Of a DNA stretch of 64,000 nucleotides, positions 47,086 to 58,819 are shown one piece after another (positions within the stretch are counted from its first letter, which is position 1; each line of letters opens with the position of its first letter). Below the pieces are notes generated by a model. The model saw nothing but the letters and a program-made list of their open reading frames with translations, was not told the DNA's origin and did no database searches. The translations under genes and the position numbers were made by a program. Source of the stretch: Siphonodentalium dalli (lineage: Eukaryota; Mollusca; Scaphopoda; Gadilida; Siphonodentaliidae); contig CP136062.1 in assembly GCA_032622095.1 (NCBI GenBank), positions 143,920,351 to 143,984,350 of the forward strand, given 5' to 3'.

Positions 47086-48375
47086 TGATGATGAGTGAGT
47101 GGTTCGGGGGGCTAGCCCGGGATTCTCGAAAGGGCCGAGGGGCACCTTTCCTTAATCCCTCGGATTCACTTAAATTTCAGCAGCCATATAGCTGCGTCAG
47201 TTAGCAGGACTTGTGGTGTGTAAGTTTATACTTTAAGGGTGAAGGAGTGGTCAGAGCTTGTCCAAAATGCGACGTCGGCGATCCCCGTGGGTTTTTACAC
47301 TTATATACGAAATTTGAGCTCAATCTGTCCACGCGTTTTCGATTCTATGAAGTACCCACACATATACACACACACACACATATATATATACGGAAGTCTC
47401 AAAATATATAGTACTAGCAGGTTAGCCCGCCACTGGCGGCAATCGTCAGAAACATGACAATTTTAAAATATTTTAATTAATTTTTATAATTAATTTTATT
47501 TTTTGCTTTTCAATGAGTTAATGATGAGCCCGACGTTGTCCGGGCTATTCAAAAACCAAATTTCAAGTCGATAGCTCCACCCGTTTCCGAGATCTGGTCT
47601 GCGCATGCGCGAAGCTGGCGTCGCACGGGCTGGGCGACCCGATAAAGCTCGTATCCGGGGCAAGATACATTCACATACCAAATTTTAAGTCGATAGCTCC
47701 ACCCGTTTCCGAGATCTCGTCTGTCGGGATTTCTGAGAAGCATTATGCCTATATCCACACTAACTACCCCCTTAATCCCTGACCTAAGTGTCATACATAC
47801 TATAACAATGATGCTGAACCCTTTGGGGCAATTATATTGCAGAAATGTTGTAAGAGTACAATGGCATCCAATAAATCTCCCCGCATAGGAAACCACTCAA
47901 AATCCCGTTTATCTCTCTGTAACGTTGAATGGTAAACAAACGCTCTTTATAGCGATGCATCAAAAACAAACGCTCATTAAATTATCACTTGATTAACCAC
48001 CGCAGTGCCGTTTTTTGTGACTGAGATTGGTGAACGGGTGCTCTGAGCTTCTCCAAAACGCGACCACGACGGTGTCCGTGGTATTTTACACTTATATACG
48101 AAATGTGAGCTCAATCTGTAAACGCGTTTTCGATTCTATGAAGTACCCACATATATACACACACACATATATATATATATATATACGGAAGTCTCAAATT
48201 ATATAGTAGACTAGCAGGTTATCCCGCCACTGGCGGCATTTGGCCCATGGCTTTGTCAGAAACATGACTTTCAATGAGTGAATTTTTTAATTAATTTTTT
48301 TAATTAATTTTTTAATTAAAAAAAAAAATTTCAATGAGTTAATTGTGCCTTTTTAATTTATTTTTTTGTTTTTCA

Positions 48376-48440
48376 ATTCGACCCGATTTGACCTTGAATT
48401 GATCATTTTCAAGGTCAAGGTCAGGTCGGGGTCACAATTT
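48376..48440 (-). repeat. Piece of the TCAAGGTCA module within the array
   Basis: TGACCTTGA at 48389 and TCAAGGTCA at 48409. The reverse complement matches 27628-27680 of the solo Helitron ('gtgaccccgacctgac', 'aattcaaggtcaaatcgggt'), linking the two sets of elements. Confidence 0.75.
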
Positions 48441-51380
48441 AACCCGTCCATGACACTTCCCGTAGGTAGCAAGTTTGAGCTCAATCGGTTCGAGACTATA
48501 TAAAGGACACACATTCAATCGCCGTAGACTTCAATATTCGCCACGGCAATTGACTGCCGTGTGCCACGGACTGTCGTAACAGTTGATAACATGTTCACAT
48601 TCGGCGGATCGGGCACTGCGGTCAGTCAAAAATCATAACGCGCACGCTATAACTCCGGTATCACTAACGTACGCGGCATCGGAATGGTCAGGTTAACTTC
48701 CGCCTGGATCCACGTGGCGTGACGTAATTCACAACCACGTGTATTTACCTCGACCGCGAAACACACAATGGCCCGATAATGGGCACGCATTCCCTGGAAT
48801 TTCCCAGAAGATATTCATGGGGAGGTCAAGTGACCAATTTTGAAATTTGCTGGTCGCATTCGTCTGTAGGTCTGATGAATTCTCGGCTAGATATTGTTAC
48901 CAACATGACATATTTAAATTAATCCCGCCGTGTACCCCATCACCAACGCGACGTAATTTTGGTACCATGTGTTGCGTTCTAAAAATAGGTCGATTGCAGT
49001 GGATTCGAAATATAAGTGCGATAGAGAATATTGCTTGATCGAAAGCATTTGAATTAATACGTTACAAGACTCGCCTTGATGCTGGCTAAGAGATATTTGT
49101 CCCTGCTAGGTGTTGGGAATGTGAATTAAAATTGCCGTGGGATGCCGTGGGGGTCTAATTTTGCCACGGCAATAAACAAAATACGTCACACAACACGCTC
49201 ATGTCTGGATACAGTCTTACACGCACACGCCCAGACCAAGACGTAAGAATTACATTACACATACGCTCTTTATCAACAACACTGCGGATAGGAACGCTCT
49301 TTAACTATCAACGCGATTAGCCCCCGCCGTGCCTTTGCGGTGATTTTGGGAGTGGAGAAAGGGTGCTCAGAGCTTCTCCAAAACGCGACAACTACGGTGT
49401 TCGTGGTTTTTTACAATCAGATGGGAAGTTTGAACTCAATCGAGCCAGCCGTTTTCGATTCTATAAAGTACACACATATATATATACGGAAGTCTCAAAA
49501 TATATAGTACTAGCAGGTTAGCCCGCCACTGGCGGCATTCGTCCCATGGCTTTGTTTCAGAAACATGACATTTTTGAATATGAATTTAATGTTTTTTAAA
49601 TTTAATATATTTTGTTTCTGAATTGTTTTTTTATTGTTAATTTTTTTAAATTTTAAATTGTTTTAATTAAATTGTAAATTGTTTTAATTAATTTACCCGT
49701 AGAAATCCCCCTTCCTAGGAACGACAGACAACGCATTCTTTGTTTCGTAAAATCTCTCTACGATAATATTGCATTGAATTTAAAACAAACGCTTCCCGTC
49801 GGGAAATCTGTCTGCATAATATTTTGAGTCTGCCGCACCCGTCGTAATGTCGTGAAATCTCTGTGCATAATAGATAACATTGCATTGAATCTGTTGTTGG
49901 CATTCAGGGCTTCGGGTCGTTGTTGTTGGCATCACGGCTCCCCGAAAACTCTCACATTGCCGAAAACGTGTATTTAGTAATATCGTTGTTGTTGATATTT
50001 ACGGCTTGGGGCTATTTTCTTATTTAGCAAGTTTGAGCTCAATCGGTTCGAGTCTATAAAGGACACACTCATATATATGACACTTCCCGTGGGTAGCAAG
50101 TTTGAGCTCAATCGGCATTCCCTGGAATTTCCCGTAGATTGGCAGATTCCAGTAGCTTTATAACGGTATATCTGGGGAGAAATCTGATGCTATATTCGTG
50201 ATTATCTGGGATGATTTCGGTATATAACTATATACTGTAAAAACAAAGCGCGCCATCCGTGCTCGCAGGGTTGGTCAGAAACAAATGTTTTTTTAAATTT
50301 AATGTATGTTCCGTATATCTCTCTGCAGATGCAAATAACGTTGAATGGCAAACAGACGCTCTTTATAGAGATGCGTCAAAAACAAACGCTCATTAAATAA
50401 TCACTTGATTAACCCACGCCGTGCCTTTGCTGTGATTTGAGATTGGAGAACGGGTGCTCTGAGCTTCTCTAAACCGCGACCACGGTCGTGTCGGTGAGAT
50501 TTGACACTTACATAGGAAGTTTGAGCTCAATCTGTACACGCGTTTTGGATTCTATGAAGTACACACACACATATATACGAAGTCTCAAAATATATAGTAT
50601 AGATAGAAGATAGACTAGCAGGTTAGCCCACCACTGGCGTGGTTGGTCAGAAACATGGCATTTTAAAAATTATTTTGTTTGTATTTAATTTATTTTTTAT
50701 TTTTTTACATTTATTTAAAAAAAAAAAATTAATTGAATTTATTTTTTTTATTTTATTTTTTTTTATTCGGCCTTTTTCGGGCGGAAAAACTGACCCGATG
50801 AAATCCCACTTCCCTTCCTATGAACGACAGCACAACACGCATTTTTTGTTTTTTATGAATTAATTCATGGTACCCGTCCCTCAAAGACTGACCCGATGGA
50901 AAATTCCCCTGTTCCTAGGACATATATGACACAACAACACATTCTGCCTTTTTAATCGAGATAATTGCATTCCGCGTTTCGTTTTGCATCCGTATTTTAC
51001 GCATGGGTAGCAGTTTAGCAGCTTCGATTGTAATAAAGAGCGTTGATCATCAACACCTCCGAATATGGTCAATTTAAAGATCGTTGATGCCTTAACCCCC
51101 CGCCGTGCCTTTGCGGTGATTTTGTAGTGGAGAAAGGGTGCTCAGGGCTTCTCCAAAACGCGACAACTACGGTGTCCGTGGGTTTTTACACTTATATACG
51201 AAATTTGAGCTCGATGGGTGCAGTCGTTTTCGATTCTATAAAGTACACACATATATATATACGGAAGTCTCAAAATATATAGTATAGACTAGCAGGTTAG
51301 CCCGCCACTGGCGTGGTTGGTCAGAAACATGACATTTTAAAAATTATTTTTTATTTTTTAACATTGCATTTTTTGTTTTT

Positions 51381-52141
51381 CATGAATTAATTCATGATAC
51401 CCGTCCCTCAAAGACTGACCCGATGAAAAATTCCCCTGTTCCTAGGACATATATGACACAACAACCCATTCTGCCTTTTTAATCGAGATAATTGCATTCC
51501 GCGTTTCGTTTTGCATCCGTATTTTACGCATGGGTAGCCGTTTAGCAGCTTCGATTGTAATCGGGCGGAAAAACTGACCCGATGAAATCCCCACTTCCCT
51601 TACCATGAAAGACAGCACAACACGAATTTTTTTGTTTTTCATGAATTAATTCATGGTACCCGTTCCTCAAAGACTGACCCGATGAAAAATTCCCCTGTTC
51701 CTAGGACATATATGACACAACAACCCATTCTGCCTTTTTAATCGAGATAATTGCATTCCGCGTTTCGTTTTGCATCCGTATTTTACGCATGGGTAGCCGT
51801 TTAGCAGCTTCGACTGTAATCGGGCGGAAAAACTGACCCGATGAAATCCCCACTTCCCTTCCTATGAAAGACAGCACAACACGCATTTTTGATTTTCATG
51901 AATTAATTCATGGTACCCGTCCCCCACAAAGACTGACCCGATGGAAAATTCCCCTGTTCCTAGGACATATATGACACAACAACCCATTCTGCCTTTTTAA
52001 TCGAGATAATTGCATTCCGCGTTTCGTTTTGCATCCGTATTTTACGCATGGGTAGCCGTTTAGCAGCTTCGATTGTAATAAAGAGCGTTAATCCTTAACA
52101 CCTCCGAATATGGTCAATATAAAGATCGTTAATGCCTTAAA
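51381..52141 (+). repeat. ~258-bp tandem repeat with a 16-bp palindrome
   Basis: Units start at 51381, 51640 and 51897, each with the perfect palindrome CATGAATTAATTCATG, then 'cccctgttcctaggacatat' and 'ggtagccgtttagcagcttc'. A fourth, diverged copy with the palindrome imperfect is at about 50857. The ~60-codon minus frames here are repeat artefacts. Confidence 0.85.
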
Positions 52142-53640
52142 TAAGTTGTCTTTGTTACTTTCTGGTGTTCGTGTGTATAGCCAAATTATCATGTATATTA
52201 TCAATCGGGTCTGGAAAGAAATATCGAATTTTCTCATGCGGCTACAATCCAGACACGATTGAGATGTTTCAGGTATTCAAACAAAAAAACTCTATATTAT
52301 ATTATATATATGCGGCTTATATAGGCTCAAGGTGACCACGTTCAGTCTTATATAATTAAAACATTACCTGTACTTAATTAACAACGCACCTCTCAGTGTT
52401 TACAAACAGGAAAGAGACTAGGCCTAAAGTTGAAATTGACGCGCTGCGACTCAAACAGAGAATTATCGATTGATCGCGTGCCGTCTTAAATTCGTCGCTT
52501 TTGATTGGCTATGGTGGACAATGGGCACACAATGATCACTCGATCGATCGACCTTGGCAGCTCGTGTTTAGTTTCAAGCCCTATGGTGAAATATCGGAAC
52601 ATACAGTGAAATAACAAAACGCGATTTCACAGAAGCTTCGAAGAGATAGATACGACGATCTACATGTCGGTAATTTTCCGCTATTTTATAGCAGGCATAT
52701 AATAAAATGCCATTCATATATGTTGTAATCTAGTTTAGTATACCTGTGTTTCTTCTGCATACGAAGTGCTTAACATACCAGCAATAATCATTGTATTCCG
52801 TTCCCCGGCAATGTTTTCTGTCGGGTTGTCTCCCTTTATGTGAAAACAAAATGTATCTTGAAAAATATGTGTAGCAGAGACTCCAAATTTGGACCATTGG
52901 TACATCTAATTATGCCCTATTGGCTCCATATATACAAAAAATTATGTCCGCGCTTTCTCTACAGAGTTGTCGCCCATAGTTAGGAAAACTCGATTTATTT
53001 CAGATCCGGTGTCCGCCTATGCTATACAAGTTATCCAGATATGATAAATTCTATGCAGTTACTCGTTAGCAACTTGATATGAAGAAAAGTCTTGAACAAG
53101 GACGGACGGTTGAGGAACTTCGAAGTTATGTACATCGAAAATTATATTCATAAAAAGCTTGTGGAGAAAGTTTTTGTTTACTGATCTTCTCCCAGACGAA
53201 GCACAACAGCTGAATTTGGTTCAGGTGAGAATGTTAAACACAGACAGAAGAGAATCGAGGAAACTTTTACTACGATCCGCTCACTCTTGTTTTGTTTTTC
53301 GCCGATTCGAACAAAAATGGTCGTGATGTATATATAGGATGTACTGAATGAATTTTGTAAATTGGTCGACAATTTTGAAATTACCACCCTTTCATTCTTA
53401 TCAATGTTATGGAAGATGCACAAAATTCCTTCAACTCATCGCCATGGGATTAGATAGCAAATGGGCACTGGAAATTAGTTTAATTGATTAATCCGCATTG
53501 GCGATTAAGCAGTTGAATCCTAGCGGCTGAACGTTGGTACACAGGGGTAATTTGACTCGAAGAGTGTTATTATATTAACCTCACATGTTTTCTAGTCGAT
53601 GTTCAAAATTGAGCAAATATACACCATCTAGTGCATGATA
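52142..53640. other. No gene recognised
   Basis: The repeat array stops abruptly near 52141 and ordinary AT-rich DNA follows. A minus frame of 81 codons (53178-53423) has no recognisable content. Confidence 0.5.
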
Positions 53641-53644
53641 TGGT

Positions 53645-54030
53645 TTAGGAATATGGCTAGGGTTAGAGAAAGATTTAGGGTTTGGGTTTGTTTTATGGTT
53701 AGTGTTATGGATTATGTCATGGTTGTGAATAGGCTTATAAAGTTATACATAGTGTTGGTGCTTGGGTCAGGGTTAGTGTTATAACCGTGATTAAGATTAT
53801 TTGTTATAGGCAGGGCTAGTGTAATGGGTAAGGGTGGGTTATAGACAGAGTAAGAATTATGGATGTGGTTATTGTTACGGCTAGAGCAATGGTTATGGGT
53901 AGCGTTATAGAAAACAAAATATTTGGGTTAAGGATATGGTATGTGTTGCAGATATGTATGGTTATGGTTAGGGTATGAGTTATGGAAACGGTTAAGATTG
54001 CGAGTGGGGTTTGGATTGGGGAATAGGAAT
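53645..54030 (+). repeat. Degenerate GTTAGGG/GTTATGG repeat
   Basis: The plus strand is rich in 'gggttaggg'-like and 'ggttatgg' heptamers with few cytosines, e.g. 'atggctagggttagag' at 53651 and 'atggttagggtatgag' at 53963. It resembles a decayed telomere-type or minisatellite array; canonical TTAGGG does not repeat perfectly anywhere. Confidence 0.65.
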
Positions 54031-54448
54031 ATTCATGGAAGTATAAAACTTCCATCTTGGAAGTTTAAAATTTCTAGTTTTTTGTGTGCGTGTTTTATTC
54101 CATTCAGGAAGTCACAATAATTTGGGTAAGCTATTCGTTGTCTCAGAAATGATTATTATTATGTCGTATTACAATTTTAAAATGTGACAAGATCTTTTAA
54201 GTCGCTAAGGCAAAGAGAAAATAAAAACTCAATGACACTCTCATTTTGCAATACCTACCTCTTGAATTATCTGACCAAACTAAATTCCGGGCCTGATTCG
54301 TTTGGTTATCTGGATTTGTGTTTTGTTATGGAAATGTACAGCGTGAAGTATCAAGACAGTCACAGTACGTCTGCTATCATGTTATGTGGCTTATATACAC
54401 AAGTGGTGCACTATCCAGAAAGTGTGTTGCTTAGAGGTTGGTGCTCAC
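54031..54448. other. No feature seen
   Basis: AT-rich. It should hold the next exon if the lectin-like exon belongs to a live gene, but I see no matching second half of the domain. Confidence 0.4.
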
Positions 54449-54583
54449 CTATTATAAATTGAATATTTTCTCCATGCTGTGCTTGACATTTCGTCCGTGC
54501 TCCGTACAATATGTGACCATAACCACTAAAGTGGAAGCAGTGGTCTCCTTGGCGGGCCCACATGGTGCAGTGACAAACATGAG
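54449..54583 (-). CDS. C-type-lectin-like exon, partial domain
   Basis: A 135-bp phase 1-1 exon on the minus strand, with acceptor 'tttattaattgtag' and donor 'ttataatag|gtgagc'. It encodes HVCHCTMWARQGDHCFHFSG, YGHILYGARTKCQAQHGENI and QFII. The order Cys-x3-Trp, Gly-Asp-x-Cys-Phe-x-Phe, Ala-x3-Cys and the hydrophobic end match the first third of a C-type lectin-like domain, where the first disulfide loop and helix 1-2 lie. The carbohydrate-binding half (WIG, EPN, WND motifs) is not in the window downstream. It may be an exon of an upstream part of the same extracellular gene, since strand and phase agree, or of a different gene. Confidence 0.6.
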
Positions 54584-54999
54584 CTACAATTAATAAATAA
54601 GTGAAATAATGGTCATAGTGCGGTAACCTATATGAGTATTGTTGAGCAGAAACATAAACATTTTGATGAAGTGAGATACAAATCTGGAAAATGACACTGA
54701 GGTGATCAACTGTTCCAACATCATAGAAATATATGTCAGTTAGAAATATGATACACTTTGTTTGAGACATTCGCATGTATAATTAAACTGGATATCGTGT
54801 GTGGTTATTTGTATGGTTTGGAATTAATGAGTGGCAATCCATGGATCACAAGTAGGTGAACAGAACATTTAATTTTCTAAAAACTAAGTTAATTTAAAAT
54901 GGAATTATTATTCGTGTAACTTAGTCACTGTGACTATATGAGCAGGTTTAGTGACTATGACTAAGACCAATCGTAATCACTACACTCTAAATAATGGGG
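54584..54999. other. No feature seen
   Basis: Upstream side of the lectin-like exon. A small inverted repeat ('cttagtcactgtgac', 'gtgactatgactaag') lies at 54919-54965. Confidence 0.5.
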
Positions 55000-55660
55000 A
55001 TGCAATATTGCTCCTCGGAGGGGCAATATTTGCATCTCTTGAGGTGCACTATTTCACCTACTCTCCAAAAGGCTAACGTTCTTCTCCGTTGGGGTGATAG
55101 GAGCCGAGGAACAATTTGTCCCTCATGTGACCCAAGTTCATCCCCGTTGAAGCACAATTTGTCACTCAGTGGGAGATATACGTAATCACTCAGGAGGGGC
55201 AAAGACGACCCCCATGGAGAGGTTATAATCTACCCCTTTTGGGGAGATGGTGAAATAGTGCCCCTCCGGGAGGTAGTTTAGGCACCCCCCCCCCCCGAAG
55301 GAGGGTTCATATTTTACCTCCCGGAGAGGCAACCTTACAGTTTTTGGAGAGCCACTCCGGGATGCACTTTAGCCAACCCCCCAAGGAGAGTTCATATTTT
55401 ACCTCCCAGGAGAGGCACCCTTGCAGTTTTTGGAGAGCCACTCTGACACTCTTGGTGTGCAAATTTACGCACCCAGAGAGTCTGAGTAGCATCAGTTGAG
55501 CATTAGGATGTTCCCTCCCCGGGGAGGCAACCTATCACTCAAGAGAGGTAACATGAACAATCTCGGGTGATGGCACTCTGACACTCTTGGTGCACAAAGT
55601 ACCCCCCAAGAGTGACAGAGCACAAAGATGTTACCTCCATGGAGAAGAAAGGATGGTTGA
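55000..55660. repeat. Array of short GC-rich hairpins
   Basis: Many 10-14-nt self-complementary pieces made of 'cctcc/ggagg' occur one after another, e.g. 'gcccctccgggagg', 'cctccccggggagg' and 'cctcccggagaggc'. Two ~85-bp units repeat directly (from about 55303 and 55387: 'gttcatattttacctccc', 'cagtttttggagagccactc'), and 'actctgacactcttggtg' occurs twice more. No long frame or known RNA family was recognised. Confidence 0.65.
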
Positions 55661-55869
55661 ACCCATTCTAAGCCAAAAAGAACCTTTAAATTGATTTGCA
55701 CATGTGGATCAAATAACAATGGAGAAAACAATTTAATTATTTATTTAAAAAATCCAAAAATAATAAAAACATAGTTCAGAGCATTTATGGTTTCAGCTTG
55801 ATTTAATTACAACACCATGTTTCTTACCATGAATAATAAGAGAAATGAAGGTCTTTAATGTTCTCAGAA
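55661..55869. other. No feature seen
   Basis: Short AT-rich spacer. Confidence 0.4.
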
Positions 55870-58480
55870 ATGTTCACTAGATTTTGCAATAAAATTATTT
55901 ATGTATGTTCATTGCATGGAATTTGTCCGCAATCCAGAACTGTGGTTATGAAATGGGATATTTGAGGTAATTTAACTCAATAAATTGATAACCATGTAAC
56001 ACTGGATATAACTACACAACATTGGCGATGAAAATCTTTTTAAAAAAAACGAAAAAAAAGAAGTCCATTTTGGGTTTTTTTTCTCCATTTTAAAGATATT
56101 CGTAAATAAATAGAAGAAAATCAATGAGTGGTTTGATACCTTTGGTACTAATGGGAGCCTGCACTAATGGGTCTATCGTTCATATGCAATTTGTCCCACG
56201 CCTTCTGTTAGAACTATAATAATAATATATTTGTTTGTGTGTTTTATCTTGTGGACTACACAGCGCTCTATAAATAATTCCAAAGAATATAGACATGTCC
56301 GAAATATTATTAAGTTTTAACCAATAAAAAACAGATGGAAGCACCCTTCAGACATTTCTGTCTTCAACCCAGTAAACATTGCGGGCATGGTACTATTAGT
56401 ATCCCTCGTCACAACTGGGCGGAGCCACTCTCCCATATTACTTATTAAGAGCCTCGAGACACCAAGTGCATGGCATCAGAAATAGTATTATTGTCTCTTT
56501 CATACCATTTCAATCGAGCAGAATTGCCTCGGCTCATGCACCTGGCTAAGCCAAAAATCAATTTTTAATATAATTTTGACAATATGTAGTCCACTTGAAG
56601 CCAAACACACCCCTGATGTCGTTATATGCATCAAAGAAAATATCCATCACCTAATTAGTCAAAATTGCTAATAGAAAGTGAAAAATATTTTGAAAGTCAA
56701 TATCCGGCCATCAAATAGGCCCATAAGCTCGGCTCGACAAGTACATGTACATTTTGTTAACAATATTGAGGCGTGTTACAAATTACAAACATAGTAGTTA
56801 CACTTAAAACAAAATTTATTGTTGCAACAAATCGTCAAATGCATCAAAACAATTTTCAGTCAAATAAACCGAAACATATTCACCTTTTTGCAATCAAATT
56901 ATTACTTTATGCATCTATGTATGTTCATTGCATGGAATTTGTCCGCAATCCAGAACTTTGGTTATGAAATGGGACATTTGAGGTAATTTAACTCAATAAA
57001 TTGATAACCATGTAACACTGGACATAACTACACAACATTGGCGATGAAAATAGGGCCCTATGAATCTTTGTTCTTGACTCTTTGAAAAAAAAATGAAAAA
57101 CAAAAAGAGGTCCAGTTTGGGGGGTTTTTCTCCATTTTAAAGATATTCGTAAATAAATAAAAGAAAATCAATGAGTGGTTTGATACCTTTGGTACTAATG
57201 GGAGCTTGCACTAATGGGTCTATCGTTCAAATGCAATTTGTCCCACACCCTTCTGTTAGAACTATAATAATAATATATTTGTTTGTGTGTTTTATCTTGG
57301 GGACTACACAGCACTCTATAAATAATTCCAAAGAATATAGACATGTCCGAAATATTATAAAGTTTTAACCAATAAAAAAAACAGATGGAAGCACCCTTCA
57401 GACAATTCTGTCTTCAACCCAGTAAACATTGCGGGCATGGTACTATTAGTATCCCTCGTCACAACTGGGCGGAGCCACTCTCCCATATTACTTATTAAGA
57501 GCCTCGAGACACCAAGTGCATGGCATCAGAAATAGTATTGTCTCTTTCATACCATTTCAATCGAGCAGAATTGCCTCGGCTCATGCACCTGGGTAAGCCA
57601 AAAATCAATTTTTAATATAATTTTGACAATATGTAGTCCACTTGAAGCCAAACACACCCCCGATGTCGTAATATGCATCAAAGAAAATATCCATCACCTA
57701 ATTAGTCAAAATTGCTAACAGAAAGTGAACAAACTTTTGAAAGTCAATATCCGGCCATCAAATAGGCTCATAAGCTCGGCTCGACAAGTACATGTACATT
57801 TTGTTAACAATACTGAGGCGTGTTACAAATTACAAACATAGTAGTTACACTTAAAACAAAATTTATTGTTGCAACAAATCGTCAAATGCATCAAAACATT
57901 TTTCAGTCAAATAAACCGAAACATATTCACCTTTCCCATGTTCTCACTAGATTTTGCACACAAAAAAATTACTTTGTGCATAATGTATGTTTCATTCCAT
58001 GGAATTTGACGGTGACAATAGGGTGTAATGAATCATGAATCCTTGTTCTTGACTTGTGTAATAAATTTTATTTGTTTAAACATGCCATTTTGGGCCGTTT
58101 TTTTTCCATTTTGCAGATATTTCGCGGATAAATATAACAAAATCGAATGAGTGTTTGTCCCACGCCCCTTTTGTTATAATATTAATAATATAATTAAAGA
58201 TGCTTGCAAATTACTATTTCCTTGGCTTCGGGGGTCAATAATACTTATTAGAGTCGAGGAACCCACCCAACAAAGTTCCGAATGATCAGATATCGATTTT
58301 TGAAATCTATTATTTTTCACCACCGATAATTTTTAGTGCCCCAGTAAAAGGTTGACGAGAAGTCTCTGACAAAATTGCGGATGAAGATGAATAACTCTAA
58401 AAACACCCCTCACCTGGCGTTATATGCAGTCAATATCAATCCCCTAATTAGTCAAAATTGCTGACAGAAAGTTAGTGCGT
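55870..58480 (+). repeat. ~1.03-kb tandem repeat, two full copies and a decayed third
   Basis: The landmark 'gttcattgcatggaatttgt' occurs at 55907 and 56933, a period of 1026 bp; a diverged form is at 57989. The two full copies are nearly identical by eye, including 'ggcggagccactctcccata' and 'gcctcggctcatgcacctgg'. The third shows 'attagtcaaaattgctgaca' near 58450 but has lost much of the middle. No protein-coding frame is conserved between copies. Confidence 0.85.
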
Positions 58481-58616
58481 GTAAATACGTGTATAAACCG
58501 TACAAACATTAAATCGGAAGTTGCTTTCGAAAAGACGAAAAATGCAATTTCGCTCTATCCACAACGTTGTTCAATGTAAATTACATCATGAAAAAGGAGG
58601 CAAACGAGAGACGATG

Positions 58617-58819
58617 AAATCGTTGTCTTGGATTGGGTGATGATCATCGTTGTCACCATGTTAGAGAATTTCCAGCTAGACACCCACTTTGATACAACTT
58701 TGACGTAAATATGCTGGTGATCTGGTTAACCTGTTGCTCAGAGCCCGGAATCGCAATATTAGGTGTTCCTGTTGAACTCATTCTCTGTAGTTCCAATGTA
58801 ATTCCAAACATGTTCCTAC
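58617..58819 (-). CDS. Candidate exon, unknown
   Basis: After a good minus-strand acceptor ('tccattatttgcag'), one frame reads RNMFGITLELQRMSSTGTPN, then IAIPGSEQQVNQITSIFTSK and LYQSGCLAGNSLTW before a stop. The composition is balanced and unlike the AT-driven frames nearby. A CAG|gttaac donor would end it at the GSEQQ codons; otherwise it is a last exon. No family recognised. Confidence 0.35.

Larger units (their letters stand above)
44893..52141 (-). mobile_element. Head-to-tail array of non-autonomous Helitrons
   Basis: Read on the minus strand, each unit starts (TC)TA(TA)CTATATATT followed by 'ttgagacttcc' and ends with a hairpin, CCGCCAGTGGCGG, then 'gctaacctg' and CTAG. At seven places the CTAG of one unit directly abuts the start of the next, with no host sequence between: CTAG (plus coordinates) at 45323, 46082, 47414, 48211, 49510, 50615 and 51289. 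Complete units are 759, 1332, 797, 1299, 1105 and 674 bp; partial units lie at both ends. Units differ in internal modules but share 5' parts ('gtacttcatagaatcgaaaa', 'ttctccaaaacgcgac'). No Rep/helicase frame is present. Confidence 0.8.
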
